A stretch of DNA of 64,000 nucleotides, from the NCBI RefSeq assembly GCF_000190415.1, contig NZ_AEWF01000001.1, positions 657,932 through 721,931 of the forward strand, read 5' to 3'. Position numbers and translations under genes: made by a program. This DNA is from Candidatus Odyssella thessalonicensis L13. Lineage in GTDB: Bacteria > Pseudomonadota > Alphaproteobacteria > Paracaedibacterales > Paracaedibacteraceae. The number at the start of each line of letters is the position of its first letter. Positions within the stretch are counted from its first letter, which is position 1. Under the pieces are notes generated by a model. That model did no database searches, was not told the origin of the DNA, and worked only from the letters and a program-made list of their open reading frames with translations. Shown here piece after piece: positions 26,495 through 36,151 of this stretch.

Positions 26495-27145
26495 ATGACC
26501 CTTATCCAGGAAAATGGTTCGCCTGCGGTTCTGGTTCAACATTATGAAAAGTGTTTCCAACGCCACGGTTCGACAGCACAGGGTGTCGATTGGCCCAATG
26601 CAGCAGATACCTTGCTGCGTCATAAGATTATGGCGGAATTATGGGAAAGTAAGGGCGTTAACCCGAGGAGCATTGTCGATGTGGGCTGCGGCTATGGAGC
26701 CTTTTTAGACTATTTATTAACAAACAGCAAGCAGGCTGCAAGAGGTTACAGCGGCATCGACTTATCAGAGCCTATGATTGAGTGGGCCCGTAAAGCTTAC
26801 CCATCCCATCCTTTCACTTGTCAAGATATTCTTAAGACACCCCTTAATGATAACCAATTTGAATATGGCGTAATGAATGGCGTCCTGACGGAGAAGCTTA
26901 ACTTGAGCTTTGAGCACATGGAAACCTTTGCTCACCGAATAATCAAGACACTTTTTCAAGCCTGTAGACATGGCATTGCCTTTAATGTGATGAGCAGTCA
27001 TGTGGACTGGCAAAGGGATGACCTTTTTCATCTCCCCCTTGACAGGCTCGCTGATTTTTTAACCAAGAACTGCAGCCGCCATTGGCAGATTCGGCACGAT
27101 TATGGCTTATATGAATATACCGTATACGTGTATCCTCAGCCTTAA
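26495..27145 (+). CDS. Class I SAM-dependent methyltransferase
   Basis: Protein of 216 residues with the Rossmann methyltransferase motif I (SIVDVGCGYGAFLDYL), an acidic loop (YSGIDLSEPMIEWARK) and motif II-like TCQDILKTPL. Residues 1-50 (QHYEKCFQRHG, GVDWP) may form a substrate cap, similar to methyltransferases placed in glycan and natural-product clusters. It is divergent from the PglD-like operon and 61 nt upstream of an FkbM-type methyltransferase in the same direction. Acceptor unknown; a role in methylating sugars of the same glycan is inferred from position. Confidence 0.87.
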   Translation: MTLIQENGSPAVLVQHYEKCFQRHGSTAQGVDWPNAADTLLRHKIMAELWESKGVNPRSIVDVGCGYGAFLDYLLTNSKQAARGYSGIDLSEPMIEWARKAYPSHPFTCQDILKTPLNDNQFEYGVMNGVLTEKLNLSFEHMETFAHRIIKTLFQACRHGIAFNVMSSHVDWQRDDLFHLPLDRLADFLTKNCSRHWQIRHDYGLYEYTVYVYPQP

Positions 27146-27206
27146 TTTGAGAGCATCTTTACAGCTAGGTGATGGCAAATAGTTACATGTATTATTAAGG
27201 AAAGAA

Positions 27207-27986
27207 ATGATGCTTTTAAAGAAGGAAATACTGAACACAGCAGAATATCGCCGCAACTATTTTCTTGAAGAATCGCGCCAGATAAATATTCGCAGTAAAG
27301 TTCTAAACTTATATACCCCTAATTCCATGCTAGATTTTTTTGCCACCTGGGGAGAGAACATTGAGCCTGAACTCCTTGACTGGATAGACAGCCTACCGTC
27401 TGGCAGCACTTTTTTCGACATTGGTGCTTCTAATGGTTTCTTCGCCCTCTATGCTCATTTAGCAGGCTTAGAAGTTACCGCCTTCGAACCAGACGCCCTA
27501 AATTATTGTGCCTTGGAGATCAATAGATTCTTGAATAAGGCTGACTTTGGCAGCTTTAACATTGCCCTAACCGATCACACCCATATAGGGGAGCTATATA
27601 TTAATACCTTTGGCTTTGGCATGCATAATAAGGTCCTGGATGAGAAAGCAAACCGCGATGGCATCCCTGAAGCTTCGATAGAACATATCCAAAAGGTGAT
27701 TACCTTTACCCTCGACGATTTCGTGCAGATCTTTAAGGTACCATCGCCTCGCTTTATTAAAATTGACGTCGATGGCTCAGAGATGAAGGTGCTACAAGGT
27801 GCCGCCACTCTCTTATCTAACGCAGAACGATTATTTATTGAGCTCTCGGACCTTCGCCCAGACTATCCCGTTATTCGCCAGACTCTTGAAAATTCTGGCC
27901 TTTGCTTGCAGCAACGTTTTCCCGTGCGTCACCACAAAGGCGGACACTATGAGGGATTATATAATTATATTTTTAAGCGAGACTGA
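27207..27986 (+). CDS. FkbM-family methyltransferase
   Basis: Protein of 259 residues. FkbM-type O-methyltransferase signatures are visible: motif I TFFDIGASNGFFALYA, the acidic loop VTAFEPDALNYCALEIN, and FIKIDVDGSEMKVLQGAATL. FkbM enzymes often methylate sugar hydroxyls in surface glycans. The ATG is preceded by AAGGAAAGAA. It follows the class I methyltransferase by 61 nt and probably completes that unit. It is the last gene of the glycan locus; the next gene is convergent. Acceptor unknown. Confidence 0.9.
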   Translation: MMLLKKEILNTAEYRRNYFLEESRQINIRSKVLNLYTPNSMLDFFATWGENIEPELLDWIDSLPSGSTFFDIGASNGFFALYAHLAGLEVTAFEPDALNYCALEINRFLNKADFGSFNIALTDHTHIGELYINTFGFGMHNKVLDEKANRDGIPEASIEHIQKVITFTLDDFVQIFKVPSPRFIKIDVDGSEMKVLQGAATLLSNAERLFIELSDLRPDYPVIRQTLENSGLCLQQRFPVRHHKGGHYEGLYNYIFKRD

Positions 27987-28109
27987 ACACCCTTTCTTTG
28001 TAACCAATTCTTGGCCTTATAGGATAGGGGAGTTGAATTGGCTTTCCGCAGAAGAATGTGCTCTTAAAAACCATTAAGCTGAGATGGTATTCCCTAAAAA
28101 ATTTAACAA

Positions 28110-29918
28110 TTAATCAGGAAACTTCTTCTGCCTTTTAAACTGAATAATAATTCCGTTAATGTGGTCTAGCTCCTGTTTCTCCGCATTGACCTGATGCATT
28201 AAAGGATCCAAAGCACCACCTAAGTCATAATCTAAATTTTGGCAATCAGACTTGAGTTTTTCGATATCTCTCAATATTTTTCCAATTTTCTGCCGGCGCG
28301 GCAATAAATCATGACGGCGTTTAAGGAGATCAATATAACCTAAAAATTCACTGCTTAACCGCTTCCTGTCCACATTTCCTAAAGGATCCGCCCAGGACGG
28401 CAGAGGTTCTAAGATATACTTGACATAAAGGCGGATACGACCCAGACTCTCAGCGATCTCATAAGCGTCTATAAGCATCCTTATTGTCGTAGAGTCATCA
28501 TTAACTCTAATATACGCTTCTAATTCTTTTAACGGATGTAGCATTTCTTCATCTTCTTGGAACTGATTGTTTAAGCTTGCCAATAAATTGGCAACTGTAT
28601 TGCTCTTTGTGAGCGTGCTTGCGCTTGGCATGGCTTCATAAGCTGACCTTACCGAAGAATTGCTCCTCTGTTTAACTGGTTCACCTCGCTCAGCTGCTTG
28701 ACTATACTCTTCCGCAGGAACTAAGGCAGTTTCCATGAACACCTGAGAAGAGATTAAAGTATTTCCTTGAAGCCTGTGCGGTAGGCGAGGTGGAAATTGC
28801 GGTGCATCTGCCCCCACAGAGTGAGATAAAGGTGGGCTAGTATGAAGGGAGCTGGCGGCCCTCATCTCAGGGGTAATTTTTAATTCATCTGGCACCCACA
28901 AGAGCGACGATTGATAAGGATTCTCAGTTTGAAGTTGCTGTTCTTTTTCCCCACGAGAATCTTCCCAAACACTGCCATTATCCCTAAAGCATTGCTTTTT
29001 AGCCGGGGGATTATCTGGATATTGCGAGGCAGCCGGCAACAAAGCTGCCTGGAAGGCGCTGCTATTCTCTAATGGGGCAAACAATTCCTGTGCAAGCGCT
29101 CGATACTCACTCCCCTCTTCCTCCTCGCCCCCCCAGCCAGCATAAATTGCTTGAGAGTTTTCCCTAGAGCTGCTAGGAAATGGCGGCATACATAAAGGTA
29201 CCAAACCCGGATGCTTAGCAGTCGAACTCCTCAAAGTTGCCTGCCCACCTGTGCTGTTACTTGCTGCTAGCTTTAATGTATTTGATTGTCCTCCCTGAGA
29301 GAGTAAGGATAAGGAGCTACTGAGATAAGCCCTGCTACCGACAGTTGTAAATTCTTGTATTGCTTCCGGATTATCCCCAGGAGAGCAGCAGGATAAGCAA
29401 GATGCGGAATCACCATAAAAACTGCCAGAAAAGAACCCAGGACGATATAAATGATCTTGGATACTGTGGGGAGCTGATGGAGCCCAATGCGAGACCCTGC
29501 CCTGACGCCACGGATGGGAAAGCAATATTTCCGTGCTTGGCTGTACAGGAAGATGAGGATAACTTTCTTCTGGCGCTCGGGACAGAGATTGACGATAGCA
29601 GTTTCCTGCAGCATCCATACCTGTGGGGCAATGGTAAGTCGAACACGCTTGAGAAGACAAAGGAATTCTTGAGGAGCTTCTCACAAGTGGGCCAGTATAT
29701 GAAGAAATGTAGGAAGGCAATATTATACTTGAATCTTGCGGTGCTGCATTATTACTCCGAACCTGGCCCTGATTCCTTACTTCAATTTTTCTCCTTAAAT
29801 GAGAGTTTTTCCGCACAGATAATGCAAAATCATCAGCCGCGTAAACACACAGAATCTGACAACCGACTAATAAATATAGGATTGATTTTTTAATCATATT
29901 AAAGATGGCTTTATCCAA
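28110..29918 (-). CDS. Large exported Pro/Ser-rich protein with C-terminal coiled coil
   Basis: Protein of 602 residues (TTG start) or 595 (ATG at 29897); neither start has a strong ribosome binding site. A signal peptide (MIKKSILYLLVGCQILCVYA-AD) is followed by a long low-complexity region rich in Ser, Pro, Gln and Gly (about 40-440) and a helical, charged C-terminus (about 470-602, e.g. KIGKILRDIEKLKSDCQNLD, HQVNAEKQELDHINGII). No family recognised. The composition, export and disorder resemble secreted effectors of intracellular bacteria, as do two other proteins nearby (31913-33481, 48516-52233). Monocistronic. Confidence 0.75.
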   Translation of the reverse strand: MDKAIFNMIKKSILYLLVGCQILCVYAADDFALSVRKNSHLRRKIEVRNQGQVRSNNAAPQDSSIILPSYISSYTGPLVRSSSRIPLSSQACSTYHCPTGMDAAGNCYRQSLSRAPEESYPHLPVQPSTEILLSHPWRQGRVSHWAPSAPHSIQDHLYRPGFFSGSFYGDSASCLSCCSPGDNPEAIQEFTTVGSRAYLSSSLSLLSQGGQSNTLKLAASNSTGGQATLRSSTAKHPGLVPLCMPPFPSSSRENSQAIYAGWGGEEEEGSEYRALAQELFAPLENSSAFQAALLPAASQYPDNPPAKKQCFRDNGSVWEDSRGEKEQQLQTENPYQSSLLWVPDELKITPEMRAASSLHTSPPLSHSVGADAPQFPPRLPHRLQGNTLISSQVFMETALVPAEEYSQAAERGEPVKQRSNSSVRSAYEAMPSASTLTKSNTVANLLASLNNQFQEDEEMLHPLKELEAYIRVNDDSTTIRMLIDAYEIAESLGRIRLYVKYILEPLPSWADPLGNVDRKRLSSEFLGYIDLLKRRHDLLPRRQKIGKILRDIEKLKSDCQNLDYDLGGALDPLMHQVNAEKQELDHINGIIIQFKRQKKFPD

Positions 29919-30481
29919 AATTCTTATCGTTAATTATTAATTTGTATGCTTAGTCATCAAAATTATTAGCAGTTTCAATAAACATTAATCTTGATAGCTT
30001 GAGAGTTTCTTAATCGAACTGCATCGACAGCATAATAGTAAATATTGGCATCATTTGCATCTAGATTATTGATTCGCCTGATATCTCTTAGGCTTGTCAG
30101 ATTTAAGCTAATGACTTATTTGATTTCTTTATCATGTGAGCCATTTTGAGAAGCTCCCCTACTCCTAGTTTTTTCTAAAAACACAAAGCTAGCAGCTAGG
30201 ATTGTTTAATCTATAGCGGATCTAAGAAATTTTTTAAACTCCGCCCTAAAATTAGCAGTTTCCGAGAAATTTCATCAATTTTTATCAATTGTTCTCTTCT
30301 TACCTTCTTTGTAAATAAGTCAGTATGTTACTGGACTGATTTAAGAAAAGAGATTCTTATATGTAAAAACTCCTTAATTTAAATTCAGAAGTTTCCAGGT
30401 CCCTTTTTTTAGTATGAAACTATTAAACTCAAGGGAGATTATTAGCAACTATATTTTCCAGATAAATAAAAGAGGGTGCTT
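29919..30481. other. Intergenic region, about 560 bp
   Basis: Divergent promoter region between two exported-protein genes. AT-rich with many short T and A tracts; no RNA gene, repeat or clear open frame seen. An AGAGGG ribosome binding site for the plus-strand gene is at its right end (30471-30476). Confidence 0.45.
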
Positions 30482-31627
30482 ATGCCTAAGACAACACCAA
30501 AATGTAAGGAAATCTCCTTGTTTTTTACATCCTTGACAGCTATTACCTTTGCCATGGATGCCCCCGAGCATGCTTGCCCCATAACCGATGAAAATAAATT
30601 GATCGAGGTTTTATATAAAAACTCAGATAATGATTACTTTCGTGGACCGATTGCTTTCACCGTCTCTGAAACTAAACAAGAATGGCTATTAGAGGAAGTT
30701 GGAAAAACTAATGAAGAATTTACTGACCAATTAAGCCATTTCTATGACAAGTCTACCATGGAAGAAAAGTCTATCATCCATGTTCATGCCCATTTCAAGG
30801 AATTAAAGTTTTCAGAGCATTTATTTTTAAGTTCCGCCCTCCATAATTATGTCCTTGGTATTCGTGACTGCGGCTTTGCTAAGAAAGAACCAATCAGATT
30901 AGCCACTCGATGGGAAGATAATAAGTTTCACTTATTGTACCCTTTTCCGGGCATAAATGAGCAGAGATATAGATCTAAAATTGATAATGATATCGTTGCT
31001 AGGTCCCAAGAGACCGTAGAAGGTAGAGCAGAAAAAGCTCGATTAGTAGGCGAAGCCTTAGAGGCTGGATTCCCAGCAGTGGAAGTAAGATTTACTTTGA
31101 CCCCCTTAATAACCGATAGGAATCAAGCTGAAAGTAAAGATTCTGAGCACAGGGACGGGGGAAAGAATAAAAAGGATTCTAGATGGGAGCATATTGATCT
31201 CCCTCCCCTTGAACTCACCGAGAAAGTTGCACATAATAGTTCAGAGTCAGAAATTGATGAAGCAGACTTCGAGATAATTGTTATTCCGAAAGAAACTGAC
31301 TTAGAAGCAAGTCACTCCATCGTGTTGTCAGACTCACCCCTTCAAGAGGAACCTCAAGACAGTAAAAGTCCTGATGTAAAATTACAGCCAGAGGTGGAGC
31401 AACATGAAGCTGAGCGGCAACGCCTGGCCCAGGAAGAACAGCAGCGTCAGGAAGCTGAACGGCAACGCCTAGCCCAGGAAGAACAGCAGCGCCAGGAAGC
31501 TGGTCAACGTCTGGCCCGGGAAGAGCAACAACGCCAGGAAGCTGAGCGGCAACGCTTGGCCTATGAGCGAGATGTACAATTAGTGCTAGGGGCTATAGCA
31601 ACCCTTTTAAATAAAAGGCCAAGCTGA
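30482..31627 (+). CDS. Exported protein with C-terminal Gln/Glu/Arg coiled-coil repeats
   Basis: Protein of 381 residues. ATG 30482 has AGAGGG 5 nt upstream and is preferred over the in-frame GTG at 30476. A signal-like stretch ends TAITFA-MDAPE. The N-terminal domain (about 30-215) is not recognised, although it contains IIHVHAHFKELKFSEHLFLS and VEVRFTLTPLI, with several His residues. Next comes an acidic linker (about 215-310) and four copies of a 15-residue coiled-coil unit (EAERQRLAQEEQQRQ). Such repeats also occur in TolA-like and effector proteins. Function unknown; monocistronic. Confidence 0.75.
   Translation: MPKTTPKCKEISLFFTSLTAITFAMDAPEHACPITDENKLIEVLYKNSDNDYFRGPIAFTVSETKQEWLLEEVGKTNEEFTDQLSHFYDKSTMEEKSIIHVHAHFKELKFSEHLFLSSALHNYVLGIRDCGFAKKEPIRLATRWEDNKFHLLYPFPGINEQRYRSKIDNDIVARSQETVEGRAEKARLVGEALEAGFPAVEVRFTLTPLITDRNQAESKDSEHRDGGKNKKDSRWEHIDLPPLELTEKVAHNSSESEIDEADFEIIVIPKETDLEASHSIVLSDSPLQEEPQDSKSPDVKLQPEVEQHEAERQRLAQEEQQRQEAERQRLAQEEQQRQEAGQRLAREEQQRQEAERQRLAYERDVQLVLGAIATLLNKRPS
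31405..31570 (+). repeat. 45-bp coiled-coil repeats
   Basis: Four near-identical 45-bp units encoding EAERQRLAQEEQQRQ. The third unit is 42 bp (AGQRL replaces AERQRL). High DNA identity suggests copy-number change by slippage. Confidence 0.8.
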
Positions 31628-31912
31628 ATTATTTATTGTGACTAGCATATTGAGAAAAGGCTAAATGCAGGATAACTTGCTAATGATGAAGGTAAATCAT
31701 ACTTGAAGATTCTAGTTATCTTTCTGGAGTTTCAATAAGTAATAAGTCAGCCGAAATTTTTTATAGCTTTATCTGCCAAAGGTAAAGCTAAACCCTATAT
31801 TCAGTTCATAACAGAGCTATTATGAATAAGCTTAACAATTCAATTCTCATTTTAGGCTTTACCATAGAGTTTTTTAATGCAAGAGGCTAGGCCCCCTTCT
31901 CAAATGTTTAAC

Positions 31913-33481
31913 TTAGCCTAGCAATGGAAGTATTTCGGAGCATACCTCTCCTGGTTCAAAGTCAAGAGGAGGAAGAGAAACAGATGAGAAAATTAATGGT
32001 GATCCAGAGATAGGGGAAGAGTTCTTCCCGCTCTCCGTCAAGGGTAAATGTTGGTCGATAATTGGTGGGAGGCCCAATAGTTCAGAGCCATCCCAGGTCT
32101 CAACTTCTAGTTGTGACCCTGCCGCTGCTAAAAATTGCTCACCCCAAATTTCTTCCAGCAATTCTGTGTCATAAGGCAGAGGTGGGGTTGATAATGGGAG
32201 CATTCCTAATTCTTCAGAATTAAGAAATAACTGCTTCTGCACAGAAGATTGGCTAAGAGTTGACTCCGCCCGAATAAGGTGAGAAGTAATAGGAAATGGC
32301 GCCTTAGGAACGTTAGCAGCGGTAGCCGCGTTTGCCATAATTGGTAAACCGGAAGCAACAACGGGCTCTTGCGCTACGGTTGCAAAAATGTCAAGGTGTC
32401 CGGCCTCTGCTTGAAGCCTCAATTCTTCTAAAGATTTTATCTCTATTGCTTGCTTACCTGATTCAGCTTCCTGACGCGAGCGTTTAGCTGCCCTCATTTC
32501 GTATTCTAGAGCTGCATTAGCATTAGTGGTCCTAGGAGCTGTCTCTAAGGAGGGAGGTTTTAGAGAAGGACGTTTCTTTCTTTGCTTAGACTGAGTAGAT
32601 GGCACTTCCTCCTCTACTGACGGAGACGGCAGTGTCTCTTCTGTAAAGACTTGAGGAGCTTCAGGTCTCCATTGCTTACGTGTCTCTGCTTCACTTTCAC
32701 CAAAATAAAACTTCTCTTTAATGGTAACAATATTCTCGAGAAAGTGGTCATAACCCCCATTTTCCCTAATCAGCCTTTTAAGCTTATTGACCATATTTAA
32801 AAGCATATTAGTCATACCGTGAGATTTAATAAGATTATTTATCTGTTGATGGTCCATACGCTGCAATATCTCTCTCCATTTCAGAATTCCCCTAGATATC
32901 GAGCCAAACTCTTTATTTGAGATGCTCATAAAAAGTTCTTCTGTAGTAATCACAAACCGCATCATAGATTCCTGTAAGGTTAACATTATTGTTGATTCTA
33001 CATTCGGCAAATTATATAGACTCATAAAGCTTCTGGTTGCTCTTCGAAAGCCTTCCAGGATATCCGCTTCTCCAAGCTCTTCTGTAAGAGTTAACACTCG
33101 ACCATTAACGAATAGAAGATCAATTCTTGGATCAGGCCTAAGGGAGGTATGGAGAGTAACTCTATGACTAACTCCTGGGGTTATTCTTGTTAACGAGATG
33201 GGTATAGAAGGAGCTCTAAGCTGTCCTTCCTCGACGGCAGCATAAACGAGTGGCTGACTTTGCGGGGGGATTATAGACGACACCGATAAGGAAGAATACT
33301 CAGCAGCATGAGGAACTTCAAGAGGGGTGGGGCTATCATAGAATGGTGCCAAAGGAGAAAGAAACTGTTCAGAAGTTAAAGCAACAGGAGCAGGTATGGG
33401 AGTTTCACAACTATCTCTTGCTGACCCCAGACTTGAGTGTAAGCTTAATACTATAGTTAGAGTTACTTTTTTTAGCATCAT
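31913..33481 (-). CDS. Exported Pro/Ser-rich hypothetical protein
   Basis: Protein of 522 residues with a signal peptide (MMLKKVTLTIVLSLHSSLGSA-RD). The N-terminus (20-110) is Pro/Ser-rich. Residues about 125-270 form a folded helical segment (EDILEGFRRATRSFMSLYNL, FGSISRGILKWREILQRM). A basic region with KQRKKRPSLKPPS follows at about 303, and the C-terminus is acidic and Pro-rich (LLEEIWGEQFLAAAGSQLE). The design resembles the proteins at 28110-29918 and 49469-51166: disordered Ser/Pro segments plus helices. No known domain. A host-directed effector is possible, without direct evidence. Confidence 0.72.
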   Translation of the reverse strand: MMLKKVTLTIVLSLHSSLGSARDSCETPIPAPVALTSEQFLSPLAPFYDSPTPLEVPHAAEYSSLSVSSIIPPQSQPLVYAAVEEGQLRAPSIPISLTRITPGVSHRVTLHTSLRPDPRIDLLFVNGRVLTLTEELGEADILEGFRRATRSFMSLYNLPNVESTIMLTLQESMMRFVITTEELFMSISNKEFGSISRGILKWREILQRMDHQQINNLIKSHGMTNMLLNMVNKLKRLIRENGGYDHFLENIVTIKEKFYFGESEAETRKQWRPEAPQVFTEETLPSPSVEEEVPSTQSKQRKKRPSLKPPSLETAPRTTNANAALEYEMRAAKRSRQEAESGKQAIEIKSLEELRLQAEAGHLDIFATVAQEPVVASGLPIMANAATAANVPKAPFPITSHLIRAESTLSQSSVQKQLFLNSEELGMLPLSTPPLPYDTELLEEIWGEQFLAAAGSQLEVETWDGSELLGLPPIIDQHLPLTESGKNSSPISGSPLIFSSVSLPPLDFEPGEVCSEILPLLG

Positions 33482-33842
33482 TATTGTGGCCCAGAGATAG
33501 ATTTTATTTTTAAATAAGAAGTCTTTTTATATAAGCAAGTTTTTTTAGGAATTCCTAGCGGAGTTACAGCTAACAGCCTTAAAATTTGAGCTATTTTAAC
33601 ATACATAAAATCTGTCGAAATAATTAAGTCTCTTTAACCTTTTCACTTTTATAAGTTTTTATTTTGCCCCTTTTCTCTCTGGAAAATTGAACGGAATTCG
33701 GCATCCCTGAGTATCAGCAGGCCTGTAAAAATACATAGCTCTATAGAGTTCTTTATAACAGAGAATAAGGTTTAGGATTTATTACTCTCGACAACACGCT
33801 AAGGAATTCCTATTTATAAAAATAAAGCGAAGGAATATTAAC

Positions 33843-36062
33843 GTGTATCTAATTCAACTATTATTATGTGCTATAATTGCGTGCAAGCTATTGAATAGCC
33901 AACCGGCTTACGCTTCAACCGCCCTTTCCTCCTCAACGGTTCGAGAAATTCTTGCGAAGAATTTGAAAGAAACTGAGCCAGCTGAGAGTGCCGTCTACCA
34001 TGAATTTGCCACCAGAAATACAGCACTCATCCAAGAGCTACAAAAGCAGATAACCGAAAACCAAGATGCTGCTCTAATTGTAACAAGCTTAGCTGATAAA
34101 GTCCCGGCATCCATAAATGCTGACAACATTAACAGGTTTACTGCCTCCATTACCAAAGAGGTATTTAGTCTTTTCCCTCGGTTAAAAGGCTCTTATCATT
34201 CCTTAACAAGGCAAGCGCTGTTTGAAGATAGCAATTGTTATAGTCAGCTTATAAAAAAGGCCTATAAAGATCCTACACTCTATCACAGTATACTGTTCAG
34301 CTTTTACATGAACGGCGGAAAGCATTATCTCAAAGGTCAAGCTTATAGTAACGCCACTAGCTGTTTCTTACAGGCCTGTGAACAGGCGATCCCCCTCGCT
34401 CCCATTAATCCCAGCTTATTTAATGAACGGTTCCATTTGATTTTGACGAAGTTAGATACTTCGCAAAGTTTAAAAGAGGAAGAACGCTTACAATTAATTT
34501 CTTTCTATAAAATGACGATGAAAGCAACCGGGATAAGTTATAAAACTAATGAAGCCGGCATCAGTTTATTATCAGATCTATATATTAAGACCACAAGATA
34601 CCATCAAAGAATAAAGTACACCTCTCTTTTCTTGGATCTTATGGAGATCGCTCTTCAGCAAGAGCAGATCATGTTACCTCCAGTTTCACGTGTTAAAGAA
34701 GATTATGGGATTAACGATCTTAGATCTGCTACCCGGAGCACCGACCTCCTGATGATTGAGAAAGTATATGTAGACCGAAAGGATTTATCTCTACCCTTTA
34801 GGAAATTCTTGTATCAGATAAAATATTATAATGGCTTAAGCAGCCTCGCTGAAGCTTATTATCACTTAGGCGATTATAAGAAGGCTCAACCTATTTTAGA
34901 AAGCCTGACCAGTTTTTTTATCGGAAATATCGAGTCCAATACTGTTTACAATCACGTATGGCTATCTTTACTCTATGCTAAACAAGACAAATGGCAAGCC
35001 TCCTTTGAGCAGTTTGAAAAAGCTTATGCAATAACCCCTTTCTGTTTTGCTGAGGGATATTACCCCGAAGATTGTTTACTAATAATCGAGGTTCTTCTAC
35101 GTAATAAAAGAGGAAGAAGTAAATTTATAGATGCGATCTTTGACCTAAAAGTGAGTTATAGAGAGGAATTAAAATATGATATTGAGCGTGTTAAAAAAAA
35201 GATAAGTGAAGAAAGAATTCAGAGCTTTCGGCAAAAATACTTAACGAAATATATTCAAGGGCTTATTGAACAAGCCAAGCAAGAATATGCAGAAATTGAT
35301 AGGGGCTATCAGGATTACTGGCATAAGCATTCGTGCCAGAATACCGCCGGTGAGAGCGACGCTTTCGAGAGAATTGATAAATATTTTAAAACTGCCCATG
35401 AATTTTATCTGACTTTATTATCTATTGACCTCAGTCAGCAGCCAACGGCTAGCTCAGTTACCCAAGCGCGCTCATATTTCCATAATCTAAAAGGGCTAAA
35501 ACAAAATATTGCCATTGAGGTCAAGCTTTTCAAGGCGCGTCGTTCCCTTTTGATGCAACAGAGATTCTGGGTCAAGCTAGCCTCAAAGTCAGATGTCATT
35601 TTTGCTGACACTACCTCTCGTGAAAAAAGTAAAAGCTCGACAGTGGCTTCTTATCGAAAGGCTGCCAGAAAATTAGAAGTTCTGCCCAAAAGCCAAGAAA
35701 AAGCTATTACTTCTGCTCAGCAAGCAGAGCATGAAGCAATTAATTCTAGCATAAAAACAGAAGTTTACCCTCCTCAAATTCGTTCCTTTAAAGGTGATAT
35801 GGTTAGCCAGATCTGGCTAACCCAAGATGCAGGAGAGCTTCCTGAGGGTACCTTGCATCTGCTTCAAGCCCTCAATCGCGCCACAAGCATGTATCATTTA
35901 CGACAGATGGTGCCCGTGCGTGCCAACTTGGAAATACTCAAGGGCGACCGTAAAGGCCAGCTAAGCTTAAGAATTAATGATAGGTTGCGACTGTGTTTCA
36001 GATGGGTTACCGGTCACGGGGCTTTTGATGTGGAAATCACAGACCATTATGCTCCTTTCTAA
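33843..36062 (+). CDS. Exported TPR protein with C-terminal HigB/RelE-type toxin domain
   Basis: Protein of 739 residues, GTG start with AAGGAA upstream. Residues 1-24 look like a signal peptide (ending AYA-ST). The body is helical with TPR-like units at about 327-405 (SSLAEAYYHLGDYKKAQPIL, WLSLLYAKQDKWQASFEQFE). The last 97 residues (643-739; 35769-36059) read like a HigB-type member of the RelE/ParE family: IRSFKGDMVSQIW, LHLLQALNRATSMYHL, LEILKGDRKGQLSLRIND, RLRLCFRWVTGHGAFDVEI and a terminal TDHY. HigB toxins cleave mRNA at the ribosome and normally occur as about 90-residue proteins beside a HigA antitoxin; no antitoxin is adjacent here. The fusion is seen directly in one open frame; toxicity and export are inferred. 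Confidence 0.82.
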   Translation: MYLIQLLLCAIIACKLLNSQPAYASTALSSSTVREILAKNLKETEPAESAVYHEFATRNTALIQELQKQITENQDAALIVTSLADKVPASINADNINRFTASITKEVFSLFPRLKGSYHSLTRQALFEDSNCYSQLIKKAYKDPTLYHSILFSFYMNGGKHYLKGQAYSNATSCFLQACEQAIPLAPINPSLFNERFHLILTKLDTSQSLKEEERLQLISFYKMTMKATGISYKTNEAGISLLSDLYIKTTRYHQRIKYTSLFLDLMEIALQQEQIMLPPVSRVKEDYGINDLRSATRSTDLLMIEKVYVDRKDLSLPFRKFLYQIKYYNGLSSLAEAYYHLGDYKKAQPILESLTSFFIGNIESNTVYNHVWLSLLYAKQDKWQASFEQFEKAYAITPFCFAEGYYPEDCLLIIEVLLRNKRGRSKFIDAIFDLKVSYREELKYDIERVKKKISEERIQSFRQKYLTKYIQGLIEQAKQEYAEIDRGYQDYWHKHSCQNTAGESDAFERIDKYFKTAHEFYLTLLSIDLSQQPTASSVTQARSYFHNLKGLKQNIAIEVKLFKARRSLLMQQRFWVKLASKSDVIFADTTSREKSKSSTVASYRKAARKLEVLPKSQEKAITSAQQAEHEAINSSIKTEVYPPQIRSFKGDMVSQIWLTQDAGELPEGTLHLLQALNRATSMYHLRQMVPVRANLEILKGDRKGQLSLRINDRLRLCFRWVTGHGAFDVEITDHYAPF

Positions 36063-36151
36063 TTCTCCCGCCGCCCGCCTAGTCCTACTAAAGTCTTAGG
36101 GGAAAAGCTCTTACCTCTATTCTTAGGCTCAGCTAAAGCCTTTCGTAAAGG

